The notes under the pieces are model-generated. The model was not told the origin of the DNA and made no database searches. It was given only the letters and a program-made list of their open reading frames with translations. Below, one piece after another: positions 27,823-37,590 of a stretch of DNA of 64,000 nt. Numbering within the stretch: position 1 is the first letter of the stretch; the number at the start of each line of letters is the position of its first letter. Source of the DNA: Coralloluteibacterium stylophorae. Its GTDB lineage: Bacteria; Pseudomonadota; Gammaproteobacteria; Xanthomonadales; Xanthomonadaceae. The DNA lies in the NCBI RefSeq assembly GCF_018122625.2, contig NZ_JAGQFT020000003.1, forward strand, positions 186,001-250,000, written 5' to 3'. The translations under genes were made by a program, and so were the position numbers.

Positions 27823-28200
27823 CGCCAGGCCGGGGCCGCCGCGTCCGACGCCGGCACTTGCCTGTCCGCAGGCTGCAGCCGGCGCTGGCCGGCATGCCCC
27901 TGCGGGAGGCGGAAACGTCCACGGATCGCGCTTGACGCATCCGCCGCGCCGGGTGGAGACTCGGTGGCAAGGAGCGTCGAAACTCCTCACAGAGCGGTCC
28001 CCACCTCCGTCAAACCGGTGGGTTTTTTGTGCCCGTGGTTTTCCTGCGGGCGCAGACCGACGCGATGCCTGCGTCGGGAGGGCGGCTAATACAACACCCT
28101 CCGGGGAAATACGCCCGCCGGCTCTGTGCGGTTTCGAACCTCCCGACTTCCCGTCCGCCGTGCCCGGCGGGCGGCCACTTCATGGAATGAGGATGGGACG
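27823..28200 (+). promoter_or_regulatory. Structured 378-bp leader/intergenic region with inverted repeat
   Basis: No gene is seen here. A TTGACG hexamer lies at 27932-27937. Segments 27971-27998 and 28117-28143 are imperfect inverted copies of one another (core CTCTGTG..GG..TTTCGA). They flank an intrinsic terminator (28000-28028) and a TAATAC -10-like hexamer (28087-28092). Just before the next ORF a GC palindrome (GCCGTGCCCGGCGGGC region, 28157-28173) occurs. The local composition is less GC-biased than its surroundings. It may be an attenuator or small-RNA locus controlling the XAC0095-like gene, or a remnant of a small mobile cassette. Confidence 0.45.
28000..28028 (+). terminator. Rho-independent terminator / attenuator
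   Basis: Stem CCCACC (28000-28005) pairs with GGTGGG (28017-28022) across an 11-base loop and is followed directly by six T (28023-28028). It is 178 bp past serA. It may end the serA transcript or a separate short RNA starting around 27965. Confidence 0.75.
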
Positions 28201-28815
28201 ATGGCGAACCGCGAACCGAACGATCTGCAGATGCCGGGCTACTTCCTTCCGGAGGCCGGCCAGTTCCGGCTGAAGAAACTGCGCGACCACATGGTGTTCC
28301 TCTCGCATCTGGCGCAACCGCGCACCTTCGACGAGGACAGCGAATACGCGCCCGGGATCCGGCTGGATGAACTGGCCGTCTGCCTGGAACTGCTGGCCGA
28401 ACAGGCCGAACTGGTACTGGCCGAGGTGACGTGGCCGGCGTTCCGGGGCGAGGACGGGGACGCCCCCGGATCCGGATCCGGCCCGAGCCAGGAGGCGGCA
28501 GATGAAGCCGCAGCCGCGACGGATGCCCCCGCAGGCCCGCCCCCCGGCATCACCCTGGACCAGATCGACGAACTGAACCGCCTGATCCAGACGATCTCCG
28601 CCCTCGGCGACGCCGTGGCAGCCAGCGGCAGCACCGAGCTGGCCGACGCGACGCTTCCGGCACTGGGCGAGACGATCTTCGACAGCGCGCAGGCGGTGCG
28701 CGACATCCTCGACCGGATCGAAGCGCAGCGCGCCGCCCCGGCCACACCCCCACAGGGCCGGGTGCGCGAAGAGCGCGCCGTCTACCAAGCCCGGCTCACG
28801 TGCTGCAGCAGCTGA
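28201..28815 (+). CDS. XAC0095-like protein
   Basis: A 204-residue protein. Residues 8-80 (MPGYFLPEAGQFRLKKLRDH, FLSHLAQPRTFDEDSEYAP, LDELAVCLELLAEQAELVL) resemble the small Xanthomonadaceae XAC0095 family, which is usually about 80-110 residues. Here a low-complexity Asp/Gly/Ser/Ala linker and a second helical region (about 115-190, DQIDELNRLIQTISALGDAV) extend it. The pattern suggests a small helical, possibly DNA- or protein-binding, cytoplasmic protein. No function is known to me. A GAGGATGGGACG stretch precedes the ATG. It lies after the structured leader and next to the effector-like operon on the other strand. Family membership is from memory of the motif. Confidence 0.65.
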   Translation: MANREPNDLQMPGYFLPEAGQFRLKKLRDHMVFLSHLAQPRTFDEDSEYAPGIRLDELAVCLELLAEQAELVLAEVTWPAFRGEDGDAPGSGSGPSQEAADEAAAATDAPAGPPPGITLDQIDELNRLIQTISALGDAVAASGSTELADATLPALGETIFDSAQAVRDILDRIEAQRAAPATPPQGRVREERAVYQARLTCCSS

Positions 28816-29110
28816 TCCGATAGCGAGCCCGAGCCATGGCCGCCGTGTGCGGCCATGGCGACGGAGGGCGGAGGATCGTCAACCTGCCCGGGCCCAATGC
28901 AGGGAGACGTCACATGCCAGAGAGTTCTACTTCCGAGGTGTCTGCCAGGTGGGAGAGCTTACGGGAGAGCTTACGGACCGTGCCGACATCCACCTTGCCG
29001 ACGGCGAGGCTGAGGTCGCGCCCGGCGCCGAGGATGGCGTCGCCGCCGGTGGTGAGGGGGCTGGTGGCTTGGGCTCCGAGGCATCCTCCGGCCCAGACAG
29101 GGCCTGCTGC
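28816..29110 (-). other. Gap with in-frame continuation of the downstream lytic-enzyme gene
   Basis: No independent gene start is seen. On the minus strand the reading frame of the GH23 gene continues for 66 sense codons after its TGA, to a second TGA at 28910-28912. It encodes a protein-like tail (GGDAILGAGRDLSL, VGKVDVGTVRKLSRKLSHL). An 11-bp direct duplication (GAGAGCTTACG type, 28946-28976) lies in this stretch. The rest, 28816-28909, holds a short palindrome (CCATGGCCG...CGGCCATGG, 28834-28858) that could terminate transcription from either side. Confidence 0.45.
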
Positions 29111-30328
29111 TCAGCGCTGCATTCCGTCCTGCTGGAGCGGCGCCGCCAGGGCCCGCTCTTCCCGCGTCGGCGGGGCGCTGGCCGCAGCGTGGAAAACCTG
29201 GCCGATCGCGCTCTTCGAGAGGTCGCTCAATGCCTCGCGAAGCGCCGCCTGGTCCCCGGTCCGGGCAGCGGCGAGCAGTGCTTCGAGCGGAGCGGCCGGG
29301 GAGCCGTCGACACCCTCGCCGGCGAGCGATGCCGCGCGCTCGAGCGGGAGGGCGCGATCCATGGCAGCGCGGGTGTCGGGGCCGACGATGCCGTCCGCCT
29401 CCAGCCCGTGCGCACGCTGGAGGGCGCGGACGGCCTCTCCGGTGCGGGGCCCGAACACGCCGTCGCTCTGCAAGGGCACGCCGTGTGCGTCGCCGAAGCC
29501 GAGTTCGATCAGCGTCGACTGCAGCGCGCGGACATCTTCGCCCCGGTCGTTCTCACGGAGGTGCCCATGCGCGGCGGTCGACTGCGCGGGCGCCAGATCG
29601 TGCGTGCCCATGCGGCGCTGTTCGCCGTGCTCGCCGTCGGCATGGCGCACGACGTCCGACTGCCGCGGCAGCTCGGCCTGGATCACGTCGTCGAAGGTTT
29701 CGGCAACCGCGCCTGGTACGCCACCGCCGTGATCCGGCGCGCGATCTCCGCCTTGTTCCAGGACGAAGCGCGCTTCGACGAAGCGCGTGTAGCCGTCGAG
29801 CAACGGCATGACCTTGTCCTCGGACAGGGCGAGGCCGCCGAAGTCCAGGCTCGGACCGTCATGGTGATACTTGTAGATGTAGGCCTCGTCCTGGCCGCGC
29901 CGCGTCGCCAGCTCGCGATTGTCGAGGTAGTGGGCAACGAGCGCCCGCGCCTGGCTCTGGACATCGAAGCGATTCTGATCGGTCAGGCCATAGGCAATCC
30001 CGGTGTCACGCACGAACTGCCCGAGACCAGACGCTGAGGTTGTACCGGCAGCTGCGTCGGGGTTGAACCCCGACTCGATCCGAGCGATGGCGAGTACATG
30101 GGCCGTATCCCTGGCACCCAGACCCGCGTCGCGCGATGCATCGAGCAGATGATCGATCACTCGCGACTGTACCTCTGCGCTGGCATCGCCCCAGATGCGC
30201 GAGTTGCCTGCGAGGCGGCCTTCCCGGCGCTCGATCGGATCCAGATAGTGGCTGTCCTGCGCGACCTGCTCCGCCCGATAGGCGCCCCCCTTCCGCTGGA
30301 TCAAGTCCGCGTAGATCTCATCTTGCAT
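29111..30328 (-). CDS. GH23 lytic transglycosylase-like protein with peptidoglycan-binding domain, effector-like
   Basis: A 405-residue protein without a signal peptide. Residues 75-185 form a lysozyme-like/SLT domain: catalytic Glu85 in IARIESGFNPDAAAG, then SASGLGQFVRDTG and AYIYKYHHDG. A helical linker is followed by a PG_binding_1 domain at about 258-325 (LRENDRGEDVRALQSTL, LQSDGVFGPRTGEAV, GIVGPDTRAA) and an Ala-rich helical C-terminus. Known bacterium-killing type IV effectors of Xanthomonadaceae have this architecture plus a C-terminal XVIPCD secretion domain. I do not see XVIPCD motifs here. The upstream lipoprotein gene, 74 bp away, would be the immunity partner. Housekeeping or phage-derived lysin are alternatives, but no holin or phage genes are present. 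Confidence 0.8.
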   Translation of the reverse strand: MQDEIYADLIQRKGGAYRAEQVAQDSHYLDPIERREGRLAGNSRIWGDASAEVQSRVIDHLLDASRDAGLGARDTAHVLAIARIESGFNPDAAAGTTSASGLGQFVRDTGIAYGLTDQNRFDVQSQARALVAHYLDNRELATRRGQDEAYIYKYHHDGPSLDFGGLALSEDKVMPLLDGYTRFVEARFVLEQGGDRAPDHGGGVPGAVAETFDDVIQAELPRQSDVVRHADGEHGEQRRMGTHDLAPAQSTAAHGHLRENDRGEDVRALQSTLIELGFGDAHGVPLQSDGVFGPRTGEAVRALQRAHGLEADGIVGPDTRAAMDRALPLERAASLAGEGVDGSPAAPLEALLAAARTGDQAALREALSDLSKSAIGQVFHAAASAPPTREERALAAPLQQDGMQR

Positions 30329-30402
30329 CCCTGCACTCCCTTCGACACTTGAAGCGGAACCTCATCCATGGCACCCCGGCGATCGGACCGGACCGGCTGC
30401 AT

Positions 30403-30975
30403 CTAGAGCTCGGATTCGACCTCGTCCTTTCGGGTATTTCGATGAAGCAGGCGTCCTGGCGCACCTGGATAGTCGATCCTCGGGTGCTCCAATCCGCGTT
30501 CGCCGAGCAGCCGATCGTACTCCTCATTATTCGGACGCAACTCCGCCCCGGTTCCAAGGTGCGGAGGCACGCTCTTGTTCAACGGCGCTCCCGAGGAGCC
30601 ATAGACGAACATCCATTCGCACACCTTGCAGCCAATGGGAGATTCGCCGTACTCCACGACCAGGTACTGGTCACCATTGTCGGCAGCGGCACATCCCATA
30701 CCGACCGGCACGTACAGATCCATTCCCTCGGGCCTCGGCAGCACAGCGGGAACCGCGCCGTCGCCTCGCATCGCACGCACGTCCGCGCCTCGGGTGTCCA
30801 GCCTGTAGTGCACGCCTCCACACTCGATCTGCAGGCCTTCCCGAGCGGGATGTTCGGCGCCTGGCGACGCCATCGACACCGGCTCGGTGCCGGCAGATGT
30901 CGCACCTACGGATCCCGAACAGGCGCCTGCCAGCAGCAGGATGAGCGGCGGGGCCGCAGCAAGCATGATCTTCAA
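30403..30975 (-). CDS. Putative lipoprotein, candidate immunity protein for the adjacent lytic enzyme
   Basis: The reading frame has a lipoprotein signal (LILLLAGACSGS, acylated Cys19) and a 170-residue periplasmic domain. That domain carries four Cys and a distinctive GDQYLVVEYGES / GCKVCEWMFVYGSSG pattern. I do not recognise a named family. The TTG at 30975 is chosen as start because GGAGGT lies 4 bases upstream. It gives MKIMLAAAPP..., and ATGs at 30987 and 30966 are alternatives. Gene order (lipoprotein first, cell-wall hydrolase second, same strand) copies the immunity-effector operons of Xanthomonas type IV killing systems, where periplasmic lipoproteins inhibit the hydrolase. The immunity role is inferred. 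Confidence 0.7.
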   Translation of the reverse strand: MKIMLAAAPPLILLLAGACSGSVGATSAGTEPVSMASPGAEHPAREGLQIECGGVHYRLDTRGADVRAMRGDGAVPAVLPRPEGMDLYVPVGMGCAAADNGDQYLVVEYGESPIGCKVCEWMFVYGSSGAPLNKSVPPHLGTGAELRPNNEEYDRLLGERGLEHPRIDYPGAPGRLLHRNTRKDEVESEL

Positions 30976-31560
30976 GGTGACCTCCATGATCACGTGGACG
31001 GGAGACGTCGGTCGCAGCGGGTCGACATCCCGGGACGCCTTCCCGACGCCACACGGGTGCACGAGGGAATGGCAATGACGATAATGCGATTGGGCGCATC
31101 CGCACGCGCCGCGGGCGCTGCGCGCGCCGAGGAGCGCGACCGGACAAAGGGGGAACCGGCTGGCCTGCGCACCGCTCCCATGCCTGCCGCGGCAGGCCGG
31201 CTCGACAGCGATCCCCGGTGGCCTCGGATGAACTCGTCCGCCCCGCACCGCCGCTGCCAGCGCAGGGCTTTCCCGAAGACGCAGCTCTGCTGGCCGCGGT
31301 GTCCGCCGTGCGCACCCGCACCGCCATCTGCCCATCCGGCACCCGGCGATCCCCACGTCGCTGGCGGCCGCCGATTCCGCGGCGAGGCCCGTGTGCGCCT
31401 CCGCAGCTGCTGCATCGGCTCGCCTTCCGTGCGCCATACCGACTCCCTGTCGTTGCGCGGCATCGCGCCGCGCCGTCCGCCGTGGCGCCGAGTGTCGCCC
31501 ATTCGCCGATCCGGCGCGAGCGCATCGCTTGCGGTCGACCGGGACGCCGGCCACACAACG
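30976..31560. other. 585-bp region without a convincing gene
   Basis: Long frames exist on both strands, but none has recognisable motifs, a good ribosome-binding site or normal composition. A relatively AT-rich patch around 31068-31092 (minus strand GCATTATCGTCATTGCC) is the best place for the promoter of the leftward lipoprotein-hydrolase operon. The remainder may be decayed coding DNA. Confidence 0.4.
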
Positions 31561-31561
31561 C

Positions 31562-31584
31562 AAAAAGCCCGCCGAGGCGGGCTT
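31562..31584 (-). terminator. Rho-independent terminator after tRNA-Pro
   Basis: Stem AAGCCCGCC / GGCGGGCTT (31565-31573 with 31576-31584) is followed on the minus strand by a T run (31566-31562). It terminates the leftward transcript ending in tRNA-Pro. Confidence 0.88.
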
Positions 31585-31618
31585 CCTGTCGATCCATGGG
31601 ATCGTCGAGTCTCGAAGA

Positions 31619-31695
31619 TGGTCGGGACGGCCGGATTCGAACCGACGACCCTCTGCCCCCCAGGCAGATGCGCTACCAGACTGCGCTACGCCCCG
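31619..31695 (-). tRNA. tRNA-Pro (GGG anticodon)
   Basis: A 77-nt cloverleaf. The acceptor CGGGGCG pairs with CGTCCCG, the anticodon loop is CTGGGGG with anticodon GGG, and the T loop is GGTTCGAATCC. CCA is encoded. TATACT at 31737-31742 (minus strand) is a plausible -10. It follows ihfA-merR, a usual neighbourhood in xanthomonads. Confidence 0.96.
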
Positions 31696-31888
31696 ATCGC
31701 AAGACTCGCTTCCCGCGTGGGGAACGCGGAGGCGGGAGTATACAGGCCCGAGCGCGGCATGAGGAGGAGGAATCGCCCATTCCCGCCGATGCGGCGTCGC
31801 GGAGCCGTTCTTCGCGCTGTGTGCGGGGCGAAGCGCGCCTGTGGGGGCGAAGCGCCGTCGTTCCGCACCTTCGGCGCTGCTGCGCCGC

Positions 31889-32245
31889 TCAGCGCCGCAG
31901 CAGGTGCAGCACTTCCTCGAGTTCCAGGCGGACCTGGTGGACGATCTGCGCCGACATCGCCGACTCGCTGCGCCCGGCCTCGCCCTCGAGGCGCTGGCGG
32001 GCGCCGCCGATGGTGTAGCCCTCCTCGTAGAGCAGGCCGCGGATCTGGCGGATCATCAGCACGTCGTGGCGCTGGTAGTAGCGCCGGTTGCCGCGGCGCT
32101 TGGCCGGCTTGAGGCTGGGGAACTCGGTCTCCCAGTAGCGCAGCACGTGCGGCTTGACGTCGCATAGCTCGCTGACCTCACCGATGGTGAAGTAGCGCTT
32201 GGCCGGGATCGGCGGAAGCTCGCGATTACTGCCCGGATCCAGCAT
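31889..32245 (-). CDS. MerR-family transcriptional regulator
   Basis: A 118-residue regulator with an N-terminal winged helix: [40 protein letters not shown] and [21 protein letters not shown] coiled-coil dimer helix follows (EEVLHLLRR end). There is no metal-binding cysteine set, so the ligand is unknown. It overlaps ihfA by 20 bp and is the last protein gene of the thrS-pheST-ihfA block, a conserved arrangement in gammaproteobacteria. Confidence 0.93.
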   Translation of the reverse strand: MLDPGSNRELPPIPAKRYFTIGEVSELCDVKPHVLRYWETEFPSLKPAKRRGNRRYYQRHDVLMIRQIRGLLYEEGYTIGGARQRLEGEAGRSESAMSAQIVHQVRLELEEVLHLLRR

Positions 32246-32525
32246 AGGCTTCCACCCGCTCCTTCAGTTTCTGTCCCGGCCGGAACGTCACCACGGTGCG
32301 CGCGGAGATCGGGATCTCCTCGCCGGTCTTGGGGTTGCGGCCCGGGCGTTCGTTCTTGCGGCGCAGGTCGAAGTTGCCGAAGCCCGACAGCTTGATCTGC
32401 TGCCCGCGCTCGAGCGACTCGCGCAGCGCGTTGAAGAATGCGTCGACGAATTCCTTCGCCTCGCGCTTGTTGAGGCCGACTTCCTCGAAGAGTCGTTCGG
32501 CCATCTCCGCCTTGGTCAGTGCCAT
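32226..32525 (-). CDS. ihfA: Integration host factor subunit alpha
   Basis: A 99-residue HU/IHF-fold DNA-bending protein. [20 protein letters not shown] forms the start, [20 protein letters not shown] holds the beta arm with the intercalating proline, and the [18 protein letters not shown] end is typical of IHF-alpha. It lies 17 bp after pheT, as in E. coli. Confidence 0.97.
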   Translation of the reverse strand: MALTKAEMAERLFEEVGLNKREAKEFVDAFFNALRESLERGQQIKLSGFGNFDLRRKNERPGRNPKTGEEIPISARTVVTFRPGQKLKERVEAYAGSGQ

Positions 32526-32542
32526 GCCGCGCCCCCTGTTGC

Positions 32543-34924
32543 TCAGCCGCGGATCGTCGCGCCGTGGCGGTCGGCCAGTGCAGCCACCGCCGACGCCACC
32601 GCCGAGTCGATCTCGCGATCGGTCAGAGTGCGCGAAACGTCTTGCAGAATCAAGCCCATAGCGAGGCTCTTGCAACCGGTCTCGACGCCCTTGCCGACGT
32701 AGCGGTCGAACAGGACGACCTCGCGCAGGACCGGTCCCACCGCCTCGCGCAGGGTGGCCTCGACCGCCGCCCAGGGCAGGTCGTCCGGCGCCACCACGGC
32801 CAGGTCGCGACGGACCGAGGGGAAACGCGACAGCGCCTGCGCAGCCGGCAGGCGACGCGGCGCGACGGCGTCCAGGTCGATCTCGAAGGCCACGACCTCG
32901 CCATCCAGGTCGAGCGCATGCAGCAGCCGCGGATGCAGGTGGCCGATCCAGCCGATCGGCGTGCCGTCGCGCAGGATCTCCGCCGACCGGCCGGGATGCA
33001 GCCATTCGACCTGTGCCGGGCGGAACTCGACCGGCCGCGCCGCGCCCAGCGCCAGCAGCGTCTCCAGGTCGCCGCGGACATCGTAGAAGTCGACCTCGCG
33101 CGCCTGCCCGGCCCACTGTTCGCGGCGGGCGGATCCCGTCGCCACCGCCGCCAGGCGCGGGGTCTCGACCGGCGCGGCACCGGACTCGGCGCCCGGCGCG
33201 AACACGCGGCCGATCTCGAACAGGCGCACGCGCGCCTGCTGCCGCGCGCGGTTGGCACGCAGCGATTCGACCAGGCCCGGCAGCAGCGCCGGGCGCATCA
33301 CGCCCAGCTCGGCGGTGAGCGGGTTGGCGAGGGCGACGGTGTCGCGGTCCATGCCCCACGTCGCCAGCACCGCGGCGTCGAGGAAGGCGTAGTCGATCGC
33401 CTCGAGGTAGTCGCGGGCCACGAGCTGGCGGCGCAGGTCGGACTCCGGCAGGCGCGCCTCGCTGGGCGCGGCCAGCCGGATCTCGCCGGCGGGGATCCGG
33501 GTCGGGATCGCGCCGTAGCCGTGGATGCGGGCGATCTCCTCGATGAAGTCCTCCTCGATGGCGATGTCGAAGCGGCTGCTCGGCGCCAGCACGGCCCAGC
33601 CGGCGTCGCTCGCCTCGACCCGCATGCCGAGGGCGCGCAGGATGCGCTCGACCTCGGCATCCGCCACCCCGAGCCCGAGCACGCGCGCCAGGCGCGCGCG
33701 GCGCAGGGTCACCGGCACCGGACGCGGCAGGTCCTGCGCGCGCTCGGCCTCGACCACCGGCCCGGCCTCGCCGCCGGCCAGCTCCAGGACCAGGCGCGTG
33801 GCGCGCTCGATCGCCAGCCGCGGCAGCGCCGGATCGACGCCGCGCTCGAAGCGGTGCGCCGCGTCGGTGTGCATGCCGAAGCGGCGGGCGCGGCCGATGA
33901 TCGCGGCCGGTGCGAAATGCGCGGCCTCCAGCAGCACGTTGCGGCTGGCGCCGGTGACGCGCGAGTCCCAGCCGCCCATGACGCCGGCCAGGGCGAGCGG
34001 CCCGCGCGCGTCGGCGATCAGGAGGTCCTGCGGCTGCGGCGCCACCGTGCGCTCGTCGAGCAGCTTGACCGTCTCGCCCTCGCGCGCGTGGCGCGCGCCC
34101 ACCGGGCCGTCGATGGCGTCGGCGTCGAAGGCGTGCATCGGCTGGCCGAGTTCGAGCATGACGTACTGGGTGACGTCGACCAGCAGCGACACCGGACGGA
34201 TGCCGGAGCGGCGCAGGCGCTCGGCCATCCACAGCGGTGTGCGCGCGGCGGGGTCGATGCCGTGGACGATGCGGCCGACGTAGCGCGGGCAGTCGGCGCC
34301 GGCCTCCAGCCGCACCTCGGGCGCGGCGTCGATCGTCGCCGGCACCGGCTCGATGTCGAGCGCACGCACCTGGCCGCCGAGCGCGGCGGCCGCGTCGTGG
34401 GCGATGCCGCGCAGCGAGAAGCAGTCGGCGCGGTTCGGCGTCAGCTTGAGCTCGACCACGCAGTCGGGCAGGCCGAGATAGTCGGCCAGGGCCGTGCCGA
34501 CCGGCGCGTCGGCCGGCAGTTCCATCAGCCCGGCGGCGTCCTGGTCGAGGCCGAGCTCACGCGCCGAGCAGAGCATGCCGCTGGACTCGACGCCGCGCAG
34601 TTTCGCCGCGCGGATCTCCACGCCGCCCGGCAGCACCGCGCCGATCCTGGCCAGCGGCGCCTTCAGCCCGGGCCGTGCGTTGGGCGCGCCGCAGACGATG
34701 GTGAGCGTCTCGTCGCCGGCGGCCACGCTGCAGACCTGCAGGCGGTCGGCCTCCGGGTGCGGCCGGCACTCGACCAGCTCGGCCACGACCACGCCCTCCA
34801 GCCCGGCGCCCAGCTCGGTCGCCTCCTCCACCTCCAGCCCGATCGCGGTCAGCGCCTCGAGCAGGCGCTCGCGCGGCGCGTCGGTGGGGATGTGTTCGCG
34901 GAGCCAGGATTCGGGGAATTTCAT
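32543..34924 (-). CDS. pheT: Phenylalanyl-tRNA synthetase beta subunit
   Basis: The 793-residue beta chain of the class II (alpha-beta)2 PheRS. In order: an N-terminal tRNA-binding (EMAP-like) domain (40-150), the B3/B4 editing domain (about 210-360), B5 (about 400-475), the inactive catalytic-like core (480-680), and the C-terminal anticodon-binding ferredoxin fold (about 700-793, [14 protein letters not shown]). Length equals the family norm. It is separated from pheS by a 151-bp gap carrying a dispersed repeat. Confidence 0.97.
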   Translation of the reverse strand: MKFPESWLREHIPTDAPRERLLEALTAIGLEVEEATELGAGLEGVVVAELVECRPHPEADRLQVCSVAAGDETLTIVCGAPNARPGLKAPLARIGAVLPGGVEIRAAKLRGVESSGMLCSARELGLDQDAAGLMELPADAPVGTALADYLGLPDCVVELKLTPNRADCFSLRGIAHDAAAALGGQVRALDIEPVPATIDAAPEVRLEAGADCPRYVGRIVHGIDPAARTPLWMAERLRRSGIRPVSLLVDVTQYVMLELGQPMHAFDADAIDGPVGARHAREGETVKLLDERTVAPQPQDLLIADARGPLALAGVMGGWDSRVTGASRNVLLEAAHFAPAAIIGRARRFGMHTDAAHRFERGVDPALPRLAIERATRLVLELAGGEAGPVVEAERAQDLPRPVPVTLRRARLARVLGLGVADAEVERILRALGMRVEASDAGWAVLAPSSRFDIAIEEDFIEEIARIHGYGAIPTRIPAGEIRLAAPSEARLPESDLRRQLVARDYLEAIDYAFLDAAVLATWGMDRDTVALANPLTAELGVMRPALLPGLVESLRANRARQQARVRLFEIGRVFAPGAESGAAPVETPRLAAVATGSARREQWAGQAREVDFYDVRGDLETLLALGAARPVEFRPAQVEWLHPGRSAEILRDGTPIGWIGHLHPRLLHALDLDGEVVAFEIDLDAVAPRRLPAAQALSRFPSVRRDLAVVAPDDLPWAAVEATLREAVGPVLREVVLFDRYVGKGVETGCKSLAMGLILQDVSRTLTDREIDSAVASAVAALADRHGATIRG

Positions 34925-34932
34925 GGTGGGAG

Positions 34933-35070
34933 GCCGGGAAAGCGGGAAAGGAGGAGCGGGAATCGGGAATCGGGAATTGGAGGCCGCTCACGCTGGCAGG
35001 CCCCGCTTGGGGCGCCGCGCCTCGTCACAACCTCGAGGTCCCGATTCCCCATTCCCTCTTCCCGCAGTTT
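34933..35070. repeat. Dispersed-type inverted repeat between pheS and pheT
   Basis: The gap has a threefold GGGAATC(G) tract at 34957-34979 and, about 60 bp on, its inverse (CCCGATTCCCCATTCCC at 35039-35055), with GC hairpin material between. This motif style is widespread in xanthomonad intergenic DNA. It interrupts an otherwise tightly packed pheST operon. Confidence 0.7.
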
Positions 35071-35075
35071 CGCGC

Positions 35076-36585
<1,510 letters not shown>

Positions 36586-36601
36586 GACTTAGATCCTCGA
36601 C

Positions 36602-36799
36602 TCAGAGATACGGAAGCATGCGGTCCAGACGGCCGGCGTCCTCGGCGCGGACGTGGTTCGTCCCGCGCAGGTTGCGCTTCCGCTTGGTGCTCTTCTTGGT
36701 GAGGATGTGGCTCTTGAAGGCGTGGCCGGCCTTGTACTTCCCGGAAGCGGTCTTCCGGAAACGCTTGGCCGCCGCCCGGTTGGTCTTGATCTTGGGCAT
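36602..36799 (-). CDS. rpmI: 50S ribosomal protein L35
   Basis: A 65-residue basic protein. [39 protein letters not shown] and the terminal DRMLPYL are canonical L35. The ATG at 36799 is chosen from family length. The longer upstream frame is not coding. Confidence 0.97.
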   Translation of the reverse strand: MPKIKTNRAAAKRFRKTASGKYKAGHAFKSHILTKKSTKRKRNLRGTNHVRAEDAGRLDRMLPYL

Positions 36800-37009
36800 T
36801 GTCGTGTCCTGACGTGTTCTTCGTGACTGGCGAGGGGCGGTGGCGCGGGGCCACGCTTTCCGTCCTGCCCATGCCGGCTTGTAGGCCATGCGCGACGCGC
36901 ACGGCGGGTCCATAAACGAACGACCCGGTCGAGACCGGGCCGCGCATTATGCCGGGCAGCATGGCCCGGCGCAATTCGCGAGGGGGCCGGCCGTCGGGCC
37001 GGCGGCGCC
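36800..37009 (-). promoter_or_regulatory. infC-rpmI intergenic region with hairpins
   Basis: A 210-bp gap in the leftward operon. A stem CCCGGT/ACCGGG (36924-36940) is followed on the minus strand by TCGTTCGTTTATG, a terminator- or attenuator-like element. GGCCGGCC-type and GCCGGGC-type palindromes (36953-36972, 36984-37003) add further structure. The position equals that of the L20 autoregulatory leader in other bacteria. Whether L20 binds here is not shown by sequence alone. Confidence 0.5.
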
Positions 37010-37531
37010 TCAGGTCTTCTTCTTCGGCGCGATCATCATCACCATCTGCCGCCCTTCCAGGCGCGGGCGCTGCTCGATGACCACCTCTTCGCCGAGGTCG
37101 GCCTCGATCTTCTGCGCCATGGCCAGACCCAGCTCCTGGTGCGCCATCTCGCGGCCGCGGAAGCGGATGTTGACCTTGACCTTGTCGCCTTCCTCGATGA
37201 AGCGGCGCAGGTTGCGCAGCTTGATGTCGTAGTCGCCGGAGTCGGTCGTCGGCCGGAACTTGAGCTCCTTGAGCTCGACCTGCTTCTGCTTCTTCTTGGC
37301 CGCGGACGCCTTCTTCTGCGCCTCGAACTTGAACTTGCCGTAGTCCATGATCCGGCAGACCGGCGGATCGGCGTTGGGCTGGATCTCGACGAGGTCGAGC
37401 CCGTCCTCCTCGGCCAGGCGCAGCGCATCGTCGCGCGAAAGCACGCCGACCATCTCGCCGTCCGCCCCGATCACGCGCACGCGCGGCACGCGGATCTCCA
37501 GGTTCTTGCGGTTCTGCTTCTCGGTACTGAT
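37010..37531 (-). CDS. infC: Translation initiation factor IF-3, apparent AUC start
   Basis: IF-3 keeps ribosomal subunits apart and checks start-codon pairing. From the proposed start the product has 173 residues (IEIRVPRVR-type N-domain, [12 protein letters not shown] and MIAPKKKT C-domain). No ATG/GTG/TTG fits the N-terminus. The codon in place of the usual AUU of enterobacteria is ATC at 37531, read in [20 protein letters not shown] lies 8 bases before it. An in-frame ATG 51 bp upstream is possible but has no better signal and would give an atypical extension. Rare start codons on infC mediate IF-3 autoregulation. Confidence 0.93.
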   Translation of the reverse strand: MSTEKQNRKNLEIRVPRVRVIGADGEMVGVLSRDDALRLAEEDGLDLVEIQPNADPPVCRIMDYGKFKFEAQKKASAAKKKQKQVELKELKFRPTTDSGDYDIKLRNLRRFIEEGDKVKVNIRFRGREMAHQELGLAMAQKIEADLGEEVVIEQRPRLEGRQMVMMIAPKKKT

Positions 37532-37590
37532 TCGTGAATCCTCTTGGGGTGTCAGGACGGGCGCCCCCGAGGCGCCCGGCATCTACATCA

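Noticed and set aside
28117-28143. tRNA T-arm-like GGTTTCGAACC in the leader
   Set aside because: No acceptor, D or anticodon arm can be built around it, so it is part of the inverted repeat and not a tRNA.
29111-30975. Prophage lysis cassette
   Set aside because: No holin, tail, terminase or integrase gene is nearby, and the partner gene encodes a lipoprotein without spanin or holin features.
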